NCBI GenBank assembly: GCA_004557855.1
Contig: SFFJ01000002.1
Span: 46,209 to 110,208 of the forward strand
Direction of reading: 5' to 3'
Origin: Oscillospiraceae bacterium
GTDB lineage: Bacteria; Bacillota; Clostridia; Oscillospirales; Ruminococcaceae
DNA: 64,000 bases
In this document: piece by piece, positions 22,152-30,779 of the stretch
Numbering within the stretch: position 1 is the first letter of the stretch
How the letters are laid out: the number at the start of each line of letters is the position of its first letter
Program-made: the position numbers and the translations under genes
Notes under the pieces: generated by a model
Told to the model about the DNA's origin: nothing
The model's database searches: none
Seen by the model: the letters and a program-made list of their open reading frames with translations, nothing else

Positions 22152-22902
22152 CGGCGAAGCCGAGGATCTTTTGAGCCGGCCGCAGGAGCAGCAGGAGCCG
22201 GAAAAACAGCCGCTGCTGCCCGGCCGCTGGACCCGCCGGGTGCGGCAAAGCAGTGCCAAGGCGCAGGATCGGCGGCGGCTGGCGGAAAAAAACAGCGAGG
22301 ACCATGCCTACCTGATGCTGGGGGCGGTGCCTTTCTGGGCGGTGGGGGCGACCTCACTGCAGAATGCCGTGATCCTTTGTGCGGTGCTTATCATCCTCAT
22401 GCTGCCCTGCTCCGGGCTTCATATGATCCTGCGGCGGCGGCTGAATATGGCGGAATGGCTGGCCCTGCCGGCGACGGTGCTGGTGGCGGCCATGCTGGCG
22501 GCGGCCTGCTGCGGTGCGCTGGTGCTGCACTGGCCGGGCGCCTTCGATTCCTTGGGTGTTTACCTGTTCCTGCTGGTGGCGGCCCCGGTGCTGCTGCAGG
22601 CGGACAGCCACACCGCCGTGGATAATGCAAGGGTCTTTTGGGGGCGGACGCTGCGGTTTTTGCGGGATTTCTGCATCGTGATGCTGGCCTGCGGCGCCCT
22701 GCGGGAGCTTTTGCGCCACAATGCCCTTTTGGGGATGCCGGTGGCGATGTCCTTTAAGACCGAGGCGGCGGCACAGCCCTTCTTCGGGTTGATTTTAGCC
22801 GGGCTGCTGCTGGCGGTGCTGCGGGCACTGCAGGCGCTGCTGCACCGGACGATACGGAACCGTAAGCTGGCGGAAGCCGCCGGAGAGGAGGCCGGAGCAT
22901 GA
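22120..22902 (+). CDS. RnfE/NqrD-like membrane protein without cysteine ligands
   Basis: This 260-residue protein has a charged N-terminal extension of about 60 residues and six likely helices. The pattern matches RnfE: LGAVPFWAVGATS (67-79) for LGMCP, SLGVYLFLLVAAPVLLQ (144-160) for the second half, and GALRELLRHNALLG (192-205) for GAIREILG. Both positions that hold conserved cysteines in RnfE/NqrD are non-cysteine here (GAVP and VAAP). It overlaps the rnfD-like gene by 32 bases and starts after AAAGGAGG. Confidence 0.75.
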   Translation: MPNEKRSKMIDGEAEDLLSRPQEQQEPEKQPLLPGRWTRRVRQSSAKAQDRRRLAEKNSEDHAYLMLGAVPFWAVGATSLQNAVILCAVLIILMLPCSGLHMILRRRLNMAEWLALPATVLVAAMLAAACCGALVLHWPGAFDSLGVYLFLLVAAPVLLQADSHTAVDNARVFWGRTLRFLRDFCIVMLACGALRELLRHNALLGMPVAMSFKTEAAAQPFFGLILAGLLLAVLRALQALLHRTIRNRKLAEAAGEEAGA

Positions 22903-23501
22903 ATATACTGCTGAACCTGCTGGGGCTGCTGCTGACGGCGGCGCTGGTGGAAAACCCCTTCTATACCCGGTGCTTTATTGCCGAAACGGTGGACGCCCAG
23001 CTGAACGAACGCCGGGATGTGATGCTGCGCAGCCTGATAACGGCAGCCATGTGTCTGCCGGCGGCGATGGCCGGTTGGGCGGGGCGGATGATCTTCATCG
23101 GCTATACCGATATTCCCGTTTATTTGAGCACCCCGGCGGGCATCCTTTTGTATATCGCGGTGTTTTTGCTGACGGTGGCGGCGCTGTACCGTGCGGGGGG
23201 CGAAAAACGGCCCTCGGCGGAATTTATGCATGCCTACACCAGGGACTGCTTTTCCTTTTTGCCGGTGGGCGTCCTGCTGCTGTGCGGGCTCAATTCCTTC
23301 CGGTGGTATGAGGCGCTGGTCTTCGGGCTGGGCAGCGGACTGGGCTATCTGCTGGCGGTGCGGCTGCATATCGTATTCGCCGACCGGCTGAAATACACGA
23401 GAATACCCTTTTTCCTGCGGGGGCTGCCCGTCCGGCTTATCGGCGCAGGAATGATTTCCATGGCGCTGTTCGGACTGCTGGGACATTCCCTGGCGGCGTA
23501 A
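22899..23501 (+). CDS. RnfA/NqrE-like membrane protein, divergent
   Basis: This 200-residue protein has six likely helices. The C-terminal stretch RIPFFLRGLPVRLIGAGMIS (168-187) closely follows the RnfA end, and ALVENPFYTRCFI (15-27) follows the RnfA start. The conserved GICPF cysteine position is Glu here, with Cys25 four residues earlier; Cys129 lies near the second ligand position. It starts inside the stop of the previous gene (ATGA overlap), so translation is coupled. No rnfB or rnfG follows. Confidence 0.75.
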   Translation: MNILLNLLGLLLTAALVENPFYTRCFIAETVDAQLNERRDVMLRSLITAAMCLPAAMAGWAGRMIFIGYTDIPVYLSTPAGILLYIAVFLLTVAALYRAGGEKRPSAEFMHAYTRDCFSFLPVGVLLLCGLNSFRWYEALVFGLGSGLGYLLAVRLHIVFADRLKYTRIPFFLRGLPVRLIGAGMISMALFGLLGHSLAA

Positions 23502-23525
23502 CGACGGATAGGGGAGAATGCGGAC

Positions 23526-24749
23526 ATGAAGGATTACAAGATAAAACGCTACGGGCGGGATCGCCGCCGCCAAAAAACCGCCGCGACCGCAAAGGTCGTA
23601 CTGATGGTGGCGCTGATTGCCGCGGCCTGCTGCGCGGGGTGGTTTTTGTACGATCCCATCAGCGAGTGGATGACCGAAAAGGCGATAGAACGGCAGGAGC
23701 GCCGGGAGGAGCAGCAGCGGCAGCAGGAGCAGAATAACGGCGAGGACGGCGAGCCCGGTACCCCGGGCGGCAACGAGGACGGCGAGCCGGAAAAGACCAC
23801 CCTGCCGGAGGGCTGCGCCATACTGGAGACCGAGCTTTTGTATAACATGGCGGCGCTGGAAAATAAGCTGGCGGCGCTGGCTGCCGAGGGCTATTCCGGG
23901 GCGGCATTTACCCTGAAGGACAATAACGGGCTGGTGCTGTACCAAAGCGCCCTGCCCGATGTGACCCAGAACGCCGCCCAGACGGCGGATCGGTACGACC
24001 TGGCGGCGGTGACCGCCAAAATAAAGGCCGCCGGCATGACCCCCGTGGGACGGCTGTGGGCCTTCGATGACCACATCGCCGGACGGCGGCTGACCGATGC
24101 AACGGTGAAATTCAATTACACCACCACCAACTGGATCCACAATGACAAGGAGGCGGGCGGCCACACCTGGCTCAATCCGATGCACGAGCAGGCGCAGGGG
24201 TATATCCTTTCGCTGCTGAACGAGGCGGCCGACCACGGCATTGAGGTGATGATCCTGGAGGGGGTGCAGTTCCCGACGGGGTATTCGCTGAATTTGGCGA
24301 CCTACGCCGAAAAGGGCGTGGCGGTGGATAAATCGGCGGTGCTGGCGGACTTTACCGCAAGGGCCGGGGCCGAGATGCAAAAGCGCGGGGTGAACCTGTG
24401 GACGGCGCTGTGGATGGGCGATCTGGCCGGGGAGAGCGTGCGGCTGGGCGGCGACCCGCAGCAGGTGATGGCAGCGGCGAAAAACTGCGTCATCAAGGCG
24501 GAGCCGGAGCAGTTTGCAAGCCACCGGGCGCCGCTGGCCGAAAGCGTTTACACGGTGATGCAGCCGTGGTGGTCCTCGCTGGCCAAAAAGCTTCCGGATG
24601 GGGTGACGCTGGCTGCCGAGGTGCAGGCCTATCCCCCGGCGGAGGGCCTGTGGCAGGGCAGCGGCTGGGGCGAAAGCCAGCTGGCGGAGCAGATCCGGGC
24701 GGCCCGGGAGGGTGGTGCGGTGAGCTTCCTGCCGGTGGAGACAAGATAA
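23526..24749 (+). CDS. membrane-anchored DUF4015-like (glycoside hydrolase-like) protein
   Basis: This 407-residue protein has a basic N-terminus, one membrane helix (about 24-43), a Gln/Glu/Gly-rich linker (about 57-90) and an extracellular domain. WLNPMHEQAQGY, followed by IEVMILEGVQFPTG at about 240-252, resembles the WxNPyse...DYvRFPs pattern of DUF4015 barrels, but the DY pair is changed to EG. Catalysis is uncertain. It starts 25 bases after the RnfA-like gene and shares its terminator, so it is part of the same transcript. GGGGAGA precedes the ATG. Confidence 0.75.
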   Translation: MKDYKIKRYGRDRRRQKTAATAKVVLMVALIAAACCAGWFLYDPISEWMTEKAIERQERREEQQRQQEQNNGEDGEPGTPGGNEDGEPEKTTLPEGCAILETELLYNMAALENKLAALAAEGYSGAAFTLKDNNGLVLYQSALPDVTQNAAQTADRYDLAAVTAKIKAAGMTPVGRLWAFDDHIAGRRLTDATVKFNYTTTNWIHNDKEAGGHTWLNPMHEQAQGYILSLLNEAADHGIEVMILEGVQFPTGYSLNLATYAEKGVAVDKSAVLADFTARAGAEMQKRGVNLWTALWMGDLAGESVRLGGDPQQVMAAAKNCVIKAEPEQFASHRAPLAESVYTVMQPWWSSLAKKLPDGVTLAAEVQAYPPAEGLWQGSGWGESQLAEQIRAAREGGAVSFLPVETR

Positions 24750-24755
24750 CAAACG

Positions 24756-24790
24756 AAAAAGGGGCTGCTCCGGGAGGGGCGGCCCTTTTT
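24756..24790 (+). terminator. terminator of the Rnf-like operon
   Basis: AAAGGGGCTGCTCC and GGGGCGGCCCTTTTT form a hairpin with a U-run directly after the last gene. Confidence 0.85.
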
Positions 24791-24820
24791 GGTGCGGGGG
24801 AGTTGGTGCAGAGGGAGAGC

Positions 24821-24900
24821 GCCCCGCAGGGGCGGCGGCCGCAGGCCGCCGGGACGGGCGGAGCCCGTCACACCGCCCGGAGGGCGGTGCCCTGCGGGGC
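24821..24900 (+). repeat. GNA-hairpin cluster 7
   Basis: Outer arms (24821-24831, 24890-24900) enclose three perfect hairpins with loops GCA, GGA and GGA. A GTGCAGAGGGAGAG head precedes it. The arms match cluster 11 almost exactly. Confidence 0.88.
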
Positions 24901-24954
24901 GGCCGGGCGGGGAGCAGGAGCTTGCCGGCGTGTGCAGGGGGGTGAGGGGGAGGG

Positions 24955-25039
24955 CGGGCCGCAGGCCAAACCGCCCGGAGGGCGGTTTCGTCGGGCGGAG
25001 CCCGACGGTTTCGGCGGAGCCGAAACGGCCTGCGGCCCG
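24955..25039 (+). repeat. GNA-hairpin cluster 8
   Basis: Outer arms (24955-24967, 25027-25039) enclose three hairpins, each with a GGA loop and each with a different stem. Its head, GTGCAGGGGGGTGAGGGGG, lies just before. The interval 24750-25298 holds this cluster, cluster 7 and no gene. Confidence 0.88.
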
Positions 25040-25298
25040 GTGTCTGCCCCTTGCAGGGGGCTGCGGAGGGCAAAAAAGAAAAGCCCCGCCAAAGCAAGGC
25101 CTTTCCCAACCAAAATAATTTTACCGTCAGTCGTTTTGCGGACCGGAAATTCACTTAAAGGGTGGTGGTGGAGACACCAGTTTTCCCTTTCTCTGTCTTT
25201 ATTATATGCCCGGGGGAGAGAAAATTCCGCCTTTTTAATTGAAAATTGGGTTACGATTTGGTGACGGGAACAGGCAGATGGTTGCAAAATGCTATCAT

Positions 25299-25676
25299 TC
25301 AGCTGATATAATCCTCGATCAGGCGGGTGAGGGTCTCGTAATCGGGGGCGGAAATGCCGGTCTCCAGCCGGTCACGGTCGGCGGGGGGAAGCAGGCGGGT
25401 GTAAACATCGAAGATCAATTCGGGGGTGTCGCACCCCTGTCGAAAGACGGCAAGGCGGCCCTCGTAGCTGCGCAGCAGGTAGCCGGCGGGGCTTTTGGGC
25501 TCCTGCGGGGGCTGCGGCTCCTCCCGGACGGGGGTTTCGGCTTGGCGGACGGGGGCGGGGTCGGGGGTGCCCCCGGCGGGGGGCGGGGCGGATGTACGGG
25601 AAAGGAACGCCAGCACCAGCCCCAAAAGCAGGGCGGCGATGGCGACGGCCAGAGAAAGCATGAGCCTGCGGGGCAT
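25299..25676 (-). CDS. membrane-anchored BofC C-terminal-like protein
   Basis: This 125-residue protein has one N-terminal membrane helix (about 5-24) and a Pro-rich linker. The C-terminal domain YLLRSYEGRLAVF...LPPADRDRLETGI...LIEDYIS follows the BofC C-terminal pattern found in spore-formers and their relatives. In Bacillus, BofC modulates SpoIVB signalling, but the short domain also occurs in non-sporulating clostridia, so the role here is open. AAGGAGG precedes the ATG. It diverges from the PBP gene. Confidence 0.8.
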   Translation of the reverse strand: MPRRLMLSLAVAIAALLLGLVLAFLSRTSAPPPAGGTPDPAPVRQAETPVREEPQPPQEPKSPAGYLLRSYEGRLAVFRQGCDTPELIFDVYTRLLPPADRDRLETGISAPDYETLTRLIEDYIS

Positions 25677-25789
25677 GGAACCCCCTCCTTTTTGCTGCGA
25701 TTTTGGTGGTAGTATGGCCATATTGCGGCGGAATAGTCATAACCGGGCGGAAATTCAAAAAATAGTAACACATCCCGGCCAAAGTGTGC

Positions 25790-25795
25790 TATAAT
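25790..25795 (+). promoter_or_regulatory. -10 box of the PBP gene
   Basis: TATAAT lies about 84 bases before the start codon. No good -35 hexamer is seen at the right distance, so an extended -10 or an activator may be involved. Confidence 0.5.
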
Positions 25796-25878
25796 AACAC
25801 TGTATATGTGCCGATGGGAGTTTTCCTCCGGCGGCGTAAATTTTCCCCTTCCCCCTGCGGAATGAAGGAGGTAGCAGC

Positions 25879-28356
25879 TTGAGCTTTAAGGAAACATGGA
25901 ACCGGATGAACCGCAAAGCGGATCAGACCATTAAGGAGGCCAAGGCCCGCCGGGCGGGCAAAACGGGTGCCGATAAGAACCAAGACGGCGAGGGCAAGCC
26001 CCGCCATAAGGTGCTGCGTGCCATTGCTGCGGTGTGCCTGGTGGGCATTATGGTGATGAGCATAGCCGGGTGTGTCTTGACCGTTTGGGTATTTGATGCA
26101 CTGAACGGCGACCAGCAGATGCTGGATTTGAGCATGCAAAAGGCCAAATATACCACCATCTTTTATGCCGATGACGGGGTGACCGAGCTTTCCCGCGCCT
26201 ATGACCCCGATGCGGGCAACCGCATTTGGGTGGACTACGACCAAATGCCGAAGTGCCTGCTGGACGCCGTAGTGGCGGTGGAGGACAAGCGGTTCTGGGA
26301 GCATAACGGCGTGGACTTTCTGACCACCTCCAAGGCGGGCATCAGCGCCGTGCTGCAAAAAATAGGGCTCAAGGGCTTTTACGGCGGGGCCACCCCCGGC
26401 GCCTCGACCATTACCCAGCAGGTGGTGCGCAATATCACCAATGACCGTGCCGTGGACGGTGCGGAGGGCTGGGCCCGAAAGCTCCGGGAGATTTTCCGGG
26501 CGCTGAACGTGGAAAAATATTATACCAAGCAGCAGATCATCGAGACCTACCTCAACCTGGCGGGCTTTTCGCAGAACTGCTCCGGAATTCAGGCGGCTGC
26601 CAATGTGTTTTTCAATAAGGACGTGAGCGAGCTGACGGTGGCGGAATGTGCGACCATCGTGGGGACCACCAAGAACCCCTACGCCTACGACCCCTACACC
26701 CATTGGGAGGAAAACCAGCAGCGCAAGGAATATATTTTAGGGCTGATGCTGGAGCAGGAGAAGCTGACCCGGGAGGAGTATAACGCCGCCATGGCGGAGG
26801 AGATCGTGCTTTCGCACGGGACCAACAGCAACGCCGTCATCCAGACGTGGTTTATGGACTACGTGACCGAGGAGGTGTGCCGTGACCTGGCCGAAAAGCA
26901 GGGCATCACCGAGGCGGAGGCCTATAAGAACCTCATCGGCGGCGGCTACCGCATTTACACCACCTGTGAGGAACGGGTGCAGGATATTCTGGAGGAGTAC
27001 TACAAGAGCCCCGATAATTTCCCGCCCGTCAATAACGAGGAGTACCCCCAGTCCGCCTTTGTCATCACCGATACGACCGGCGCCGTGAAGGGCATCGTGG
27101 GCGGCAACCGCGGCAAGGAGGGCAACCGCATCTGGAGCCGTGCCAGCGATACCACCCGGCAGATCGGCTCCACCATCAAGCCCATCACCTCCTACGTGCT
27201 GGGAATCGAAAAGGACCTCATTACCTATTCCACCGTCATCGAGGACCGGCAGGTCGTCATCAACCCCGATGAGGTGAGCTACAGCCAGCCGCTGTGGGTG
27301 CCCAAGAACGAGTATAACAGCTTCAAGGGCTTTGTGACGGTGCGTACCGCCCTCATTCGCTCCATCAATACCGTGGCGGTGCAGATCACCCAGAAGCTGG
27401 GCACCACCACCAGCTACGATTTCCTCAAGTATTCGCTGAACGTGGACACCCTGACCGCCGGGGACAACAGCTACAGCCCCATGGCGCTGGGCTCCCTTTC
27501 CAAGGGTATGACGCTGGTGAAGCTGGCGGGCGCCTATCAGATGTTCGGCAACGGCGGCGTGCGCACCGAGCCGTACAGCTACACCCGTGTGGAGGACACC
27601 TACGGCAACGTGATCCTGGAGAAGAATACCGTGCCGATTAGGGTCATCAGCACCGAGACCGCCACCGTGATGAACCGCCTGCTGCAGGAGGTCACCGGGT
27701 GGGAGGGCACCGGCGCTGCCGCCAACCTCGGCGGGATGAACATCCCCGTGGCGGGCAAGACCGGTACCACCGACGACAGCGTGGACCAGTGGTTCGTGGG
27801 CGTTACCCCATACTATGTGGGCGTGTGCTGGCTGGGTTACGATTCCCGCTATAAGACCGATGAGGCGGGGAACATCCAGTATAATAAATACGGCGTGGCC
27901 ATCCCCAATTCCATCCGCTATTCCAGCTACCCGCCCCCGAAGATCTGGAAGGCCATAATGAGCCAGGTGCATGAGGGAGTCAGCGGGAAGGCATTCGAGA
28001 CCAGCAACAATGTGACCGCCTACGAATACTGCAAGCTGACCGGGATGCTGGCCGGGCCGAACTGCACCGAGACCGCCACCGGGTGGTATAAGAATACCAA
28101 CATCCCGCAGGTGTGCAGCTACCACAACTACGGCGCCGGATACGGCATCGGGCTGGTGGGCATGACCGCCGCCGAATGCGGGGTGGAATATGCCGACTGG
28201 TACCTGAATGTGGCGTGGTCGCTGATCCAGCAGTACAAGGCGCAGGGGCAGACGCTTTCGGTGAAGGACGCCATAGAGATGGCGAAGAACGGCACCGTGG
28301 CTTACAATGAGCCGGCCTATGGCCCGTTTGAGAGTATTTTTGCGGGGATGCCGTAA
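25879..28356 (+). CDS. class A penicillin-binding protein
   Basis: This 825-residue bifunctional enzyme builds and cross-links peptidoglycan. A basic N-terminus and one membrane helix (about 45-72) precede the GT51 glycosyltransferase, with E135 in EDKRFWEH and GASTITQQ. The transpeptidase has S431 and K434 in STIK, the SIN motif about 60 residues later, and KTGT at 627. It starts with TTG, eight bases after AAGGAGG. It is monocistronic. The C-terminal tail of about 100 residues has no named domain that I recognise. Confidence 0.96.
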   Translation: MSFKETWNRMNRKADQTIKEAKARRAGKTGADKNQDGEGKPRHKVLRAIAAVCLVGIMVMSIAGCVLTVWVFDALNGDQQMLDLSMQKAKYTTIFYADDGVTELSRAYDPDAGNRIWVDYDQMPKCLLDAVVAVEDKRFWEHNGVDFLTTSKAGISAVLQKIGLKGFYGGATPGASTITQQVVRNITNDRAVDGAEGWARKLREIFRALNVEKYYTKQQIIETYLNLAGFSQNCSGIQAAANVFFNKDVSELTVAECATIVGTTKNPYAYDPYTHWEENQQRKEYILGLMLEQEKLTREEYNAAMAEEIVLSHGTNSNAVIQTWFMDYVTEEVCRDLAEKQGITEAEAYKNLIGGGYRIYTTCEERVQDILEEYYKSPDNFPPVNNEEYPQSAFVITDTTGAVKGIVGGNRGKEGNRIWSRASDTTRQIGSTIKPITSYVLGIEKDLITYSTVIEDRQVVINPDEVSYSQPLWVPKNEYNSFKGFVTVRTALIRSINTVAVQITQKLGTTTSYDFLKYSLNVDTLTAGDNSYSPMALGSLSKGMTLVKLAGAYQMFGNGGVRTEPYSYTRVEDTYGNVILEKNTVPIRVISTETATVMNRLLQEVTGWEGTGAAANLGGMNIPVAGKTGTTDDSVDQWFVGVTPYYVGVCWLGYDSRYKTDEAGNIQYNKYGVAIPNSIRYSSYPPPKIWKAIMSQVHEGVSGKAFETSNNVTAYEYCKLTGMLAGPNCTETATGWYKNTNIPQVCSYHNYGAGYGIGLVGMTAAECGVEYADWYLNVAWSLIQQYKAQGQTLSVKDAIEMAKNGTVAYNEPAYGPFESIFAGMP

Positions 28357-28373
28357 CCGAATAAAAAATAATT

Positions 28374-28412
28374 CCTCCGTCGGATCGTGGTGATCCGGCG
28401 GAGGATTTTTTT
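28374..28412 (+). terminator. terminator of the PBP gene
   Basis: A 13-base stem with one G-T mismatch (CCTCCGTCGGATC with GATCCGGCGGAGG) is followed by ATTTTTTTG. Confidence 0.9.
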
Positions 28413-28483
28413 GTGGGGGAGTTAGGAAGGGGATGGTGCAGGGGGAGGGCCCACAGGGCCGCAGAGGGGCGGAGAGGTGGGGA

Positions 28484-28574
28484 GGGCCCGCAGGGCCGCC
28501 CCGGCGGAGCCGGGGCGGGGGGCGCCGGAGGCGCCCCCGAGGGCGGCGCGGAGCGCCGCCCGCCCTGCGGGCCC
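28484..28574 (+). repeat. GNA-hairpin cluster 9
   Basis: Outer arms (28484-28496, 28562-28574) enclose three perfect hairpins with GGA loops and three different stems. A GTGCAGGGGGAGGG head lies at about 28436-28449. Confidence 0.88.
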
Positions 28575-28606
28575 CGGCCGGCGGCTTGCAGGGGGTGGGG
28601 GGAAGC

Positions 28607-28691
28607 GGGGCGCAGCCCCGACGGGCGGGACGCCCGTCGCAGCGGACGGAAGTCCGCTGACGCCGCCCGGAGGGCGGCGGGGCTGCGCCCC
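28607..28691 (+). repeat. GNA-hairpin cluster 10
   Basis: Outer arms (28607-28619, 28679-28691) enclose three hairpins with GGA, GGAA and GGA loops. Its head, TTGCAGGGGGTGGGGG, follows directly on cluster 9. The interval 28357-28749 has no gene. Confidence 0.85.
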
Positions 28692-28718
28692 GGGGTCCCT
28701 GCGGCCGGCAGGGGCGCA

Positions 28719-28745
28719 AAAGGCCCCCGGCGGAGCCGGGGGCAG
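28719..28745 (-). terminator. terminator of the uridine-kinase-like gene
   Basis: On the minus strand GCCCCCGGC-TCC-GCCGGGGGC is followed by CTTTTGC, right after the stop codon. Confidence 0.7.
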
Positions 28746-28749
28746 GGGA

Positions 28750-29691
28750 TCATTCGCCGTCCTCGCCGATGAACTCCCGGATGAGGGAGCCCTGCGGGAT
28801 GAGCTCGGCGCCGATGGAAAAGAAATAGCGGTAGCTGTCGATGAGACGGTCCACCGTTTCCCTGTGCTCGCCGGGGTCGGTGATCTGCTCCAGCAGGCCG
28901 GTGATGATGCCGCTGTACAGGAACGGTTCGTAATCGTGGCTGGTATTGACAAAGACATCGGCGGTGCCGCTGCTGGGTTTCATATACAGCAGCTCCCCCC
29001 GCAGGACGTCCCGCCACATCCGCATGGTGCCCAGCGGCGGGGTGCCCCGGTGCAGGTTATCCCGGATGATCCGGCGGGTGAGGCGGAGGTCGCGGGCATC
29101 CAGCAGGATGCGGCCGTCCTTATCTACATAGTTGGTATTGGGGTGGATGTAGATGCCGAAATTGCTGCTGGCAAGGCCCTGCCGCAGCTGCGGCTGGAGG
29201 GCATGGATGCCCTCGAAGATGAGGATGGTATTTTCGTCGTAGTCCATCGGACGGGTGACGGGGGCGCGTCGGCCCTCGGTGAAATCGAAGATGGGGAATT
29301 CGGCGTGGCCCCGGCGCATCAGGGTATTGACCGACTCGCTGAAGCAGTCGAGGTCCAGCCCCTCGATGGATTCGAAGTTTTTGGTGCCGTCCTCCCACAG
29401 GGGCATCAGGTCGCGGTTGCGGTAGAAGTCATCCAAAGAGATGCGCACCGCCCGCCGGCCGAGCGCCGAGAGGTCGGAGACGAGGAGGTTGGCGGTGGTG
29501 GTTTTGCCGGAGGAGGAGGGGCCGCAGAGCAGCACGATATGGCTGCCGCTGGCGGCGACCTTTTCGCTCATTTGGCGCAGCCGGCTGCGGAAGCCGGTTT
29601 CGGCCGTTTCGATAAAGACCTGCGGGTTTTCGAATACCGCGCGGGCAAGCTCGCCGGTTTCGCGAGGGTCGCGCCGGTTGGGGTCAGTCAT
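28750..29691 (-). CDS. uridine kinase / phosphoribulokinase-like P-loop kinase
   Basis: This 313-residue protein has the P-loop GPSSSGKTTT (about 57-66) and DDFYRNRD (about 87-94), the uridine-kinase substrate region. IFEGIHAL (about 158-165) is the usual lid of the family. It should phosphorylate a nucleoside or sugar. Many clostridial relatives carry an extra N-terminal TGS-like domain that is missing here. The start at 29691 follows AAAGGAG; the longer open frame crosses a repeat. The substrate is not decided by sequence. Confidence 0.88.
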   Translation of the reverse strand: MTDPNRRDPRETGELARAVFENPQVFIETAETGFRSRLRQMSEKVAASGSHIVLLCGPSSSGKTTTANLLVSDLSALGRRAVRISLDDFYRNRDLMPLWEDGTKNFESIEGLDLDCFSESVNTLMRRGHAEFPIFDFTEGRRAPVTRPMDYDENTILIFEGIHALQPQLRQGLASSNFGIYIHPNTNYVDKDGRILLDARDLRLTRRIIRDNLHRGTPPLGTMRMWRDVLRGELLYMKPSSGTADVFVNTSHDYEPFLYSGIITGLLEQITDPGEHRETVDRLIDSYRYFFSIGAELIPQGSLIREFIGEDGE

Positions 29692-29752
29692 GGGGAAGCT
29701 CCTTTCGAGGGGAATTGGGCGGGGGTTGTGCGGGGTTTGTGCAGGGGGAGAG

Positions 29753-29836
29753 CCGCCCCGCAGGGGCGGCGGCCGCAGGCCGCCGGGACGGGCGAAGCCC
29801 GTCACACCGCCCGGAGGGCGGTGCCCTGCGGGGCGG
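29753..29836 (+). repeat. GNA-hairpin cluster 11
   Basis: Outer arms (29753-29765, 29824-29836) enclose hairpins with GCA, GAA and GGA loops. The head TTTGTGCAGGGGGAGAG is clear. It is nearly a copy of cluster 7, 4.9 kb away, but the middle loop is GAA instead of GGA. Confidence 0.88.
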
Positions 29837-29908
29837 TCAGCCGGCGGCAGGCAGGGGCTGCAGGGTGGGCCGGGGGCAGGCATCCGGCCTGCGCAGCGTC
29901 TAACAAAT

Positions 29909-29914
29909 ATTATA
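29909..29914 (-). promoter_or_regulatory. -10 box for the uridine-kinase-like gene
   Basis: TATAAT on the minus strand lies between the znuB stop and cluster 11, so the cluster would lie in the kinase leader RNA. No clear -35 box is seen. Confidence 0.4.
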
Positions 29915-29951
29915 CTACACCTGCGGCAAAAATGCAGCACCACAATTTCGG

Positions 29952-30779
29952 CTATTTGCGGGTGCGGCGGCGCAGCAGCCCGTAAAGGGAAAGCAGCAGG
30001 AAAACCAGCAGGTCCACAAGGACGACACTGGCACCGGTGGGGGTGGAAAGCAGGAACGAGGCGATGACTCCCACCCAGAAGCAGACCACCGAAAGCACCG
30101 CCGCCCCCAGCGTCACGCCGAGAAAGCTGCGGCAGACCCGCATGGCGGAAAGCGCCGGGAAGATGATAAGGCTGGAGATGAGCAGGGTGCCCATCAGGCG
30201 CATGCCGATGACAATGGTGACGGCGGTAAGCAGCGCCAGCACCATATTGTAGAGATTGGCGCGGATGCCGGTGGCACGTGCAAAGGTCTCATCGAAGGTG
30301 ACGGCAAAAATGCGGTGGTACAGCAGCAGGAACAGCAGCAGGACGGCAAAGGAAAGCCCCGCCGCCAGCTTGACATCCCCGGCGGTCATGGTGAGGATGC
30401 TGCCGAACAGATAATTCATCACATCCACATTGCTGCCGCTGGAAAGGGAGGTGGCGACCACACCGATGGCCAGCGCCCCGCTGGAAACCAAAGCGATGGC
30501 GCTATCCCCGGCAAGGTGGCCGGCCTGGCTTAACCGCAGCAGGAAAAAGGCGGCCAGAACCACCACGGGCAGCGCAACGGCAAGGGGGGCGGCACCCATG
30601 GCCATGGCAACGGCCATCGCGCCAAAGCCCACATGGGAAAGCCCGTCGCCGATCATGGAATAGCGCTTGAGGACAAGGCTGACCCCCAAAAGCGCCGAGC
30701 AGAGCGCCACCAGTGTACCGGCCACCAGCGCCCGCTGGATGAAGGGATAGGAAAACAGCCCGGAAAGCAGCTCACGCAT
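29952..30779 (-). CDS. znuB: metal ABC transporter permease (ZnuB/MntB family)
   Basis: This 275-residue membrane protein has about eight helices and the ABC-3 permease signature GDGLSHVGFGAMAVA (47-61). It forms the channel for zinc or manganese import with the ATPase encoded upstream. ATG 30779 was preferred over GTG 30788 because GGGAGG overlaps the GTG and is eight bases from the ATG. The start region is an exact-type copy of the start region of the repeat ORF at 31119. No substrate-binding protein is encoded in the window. Confidence 0.93.
   Translation of the reverse strand: MRELLSGLFSYPFIQRALVAGTLVALCSALLGVSLVLKRYSMIGDGLSHVGFGAMAVAMAMGAAPLAVALPVVVLAAFFLLRLSQAGHLAGDSAIALVSSGALAIGVVATSLSSGSNVDVMNYLFGSILTMTAGDVKLAAGLSFAVLLLFLLLYHRIFAVTFDETFARATGIRANLYNMVLALLTAVTIVIGMRLMGTLLISSLIIFPALSAMRVCRSFLGVTLGAAVLSVVCFWVGVIASFLLSTPTGASVVLVDLLVFLLLSLYGLLRRRTRK

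Noticed and set aside
20101..23501. Calling the cluster a normal Rnf complex
   Set aside because: RnfB and RnfG are missing and several cofactor motifs are not present, so energy conservation by ferredoxin:NAD oxidoreduction cannot be claimed.
22560..25154. Long minus-strand open frame opposite the Rnf-like genes and repeats
   Set aside because: It crosses four real genes, a terminator and hairpin clusters; composition is that of a shadow frame.
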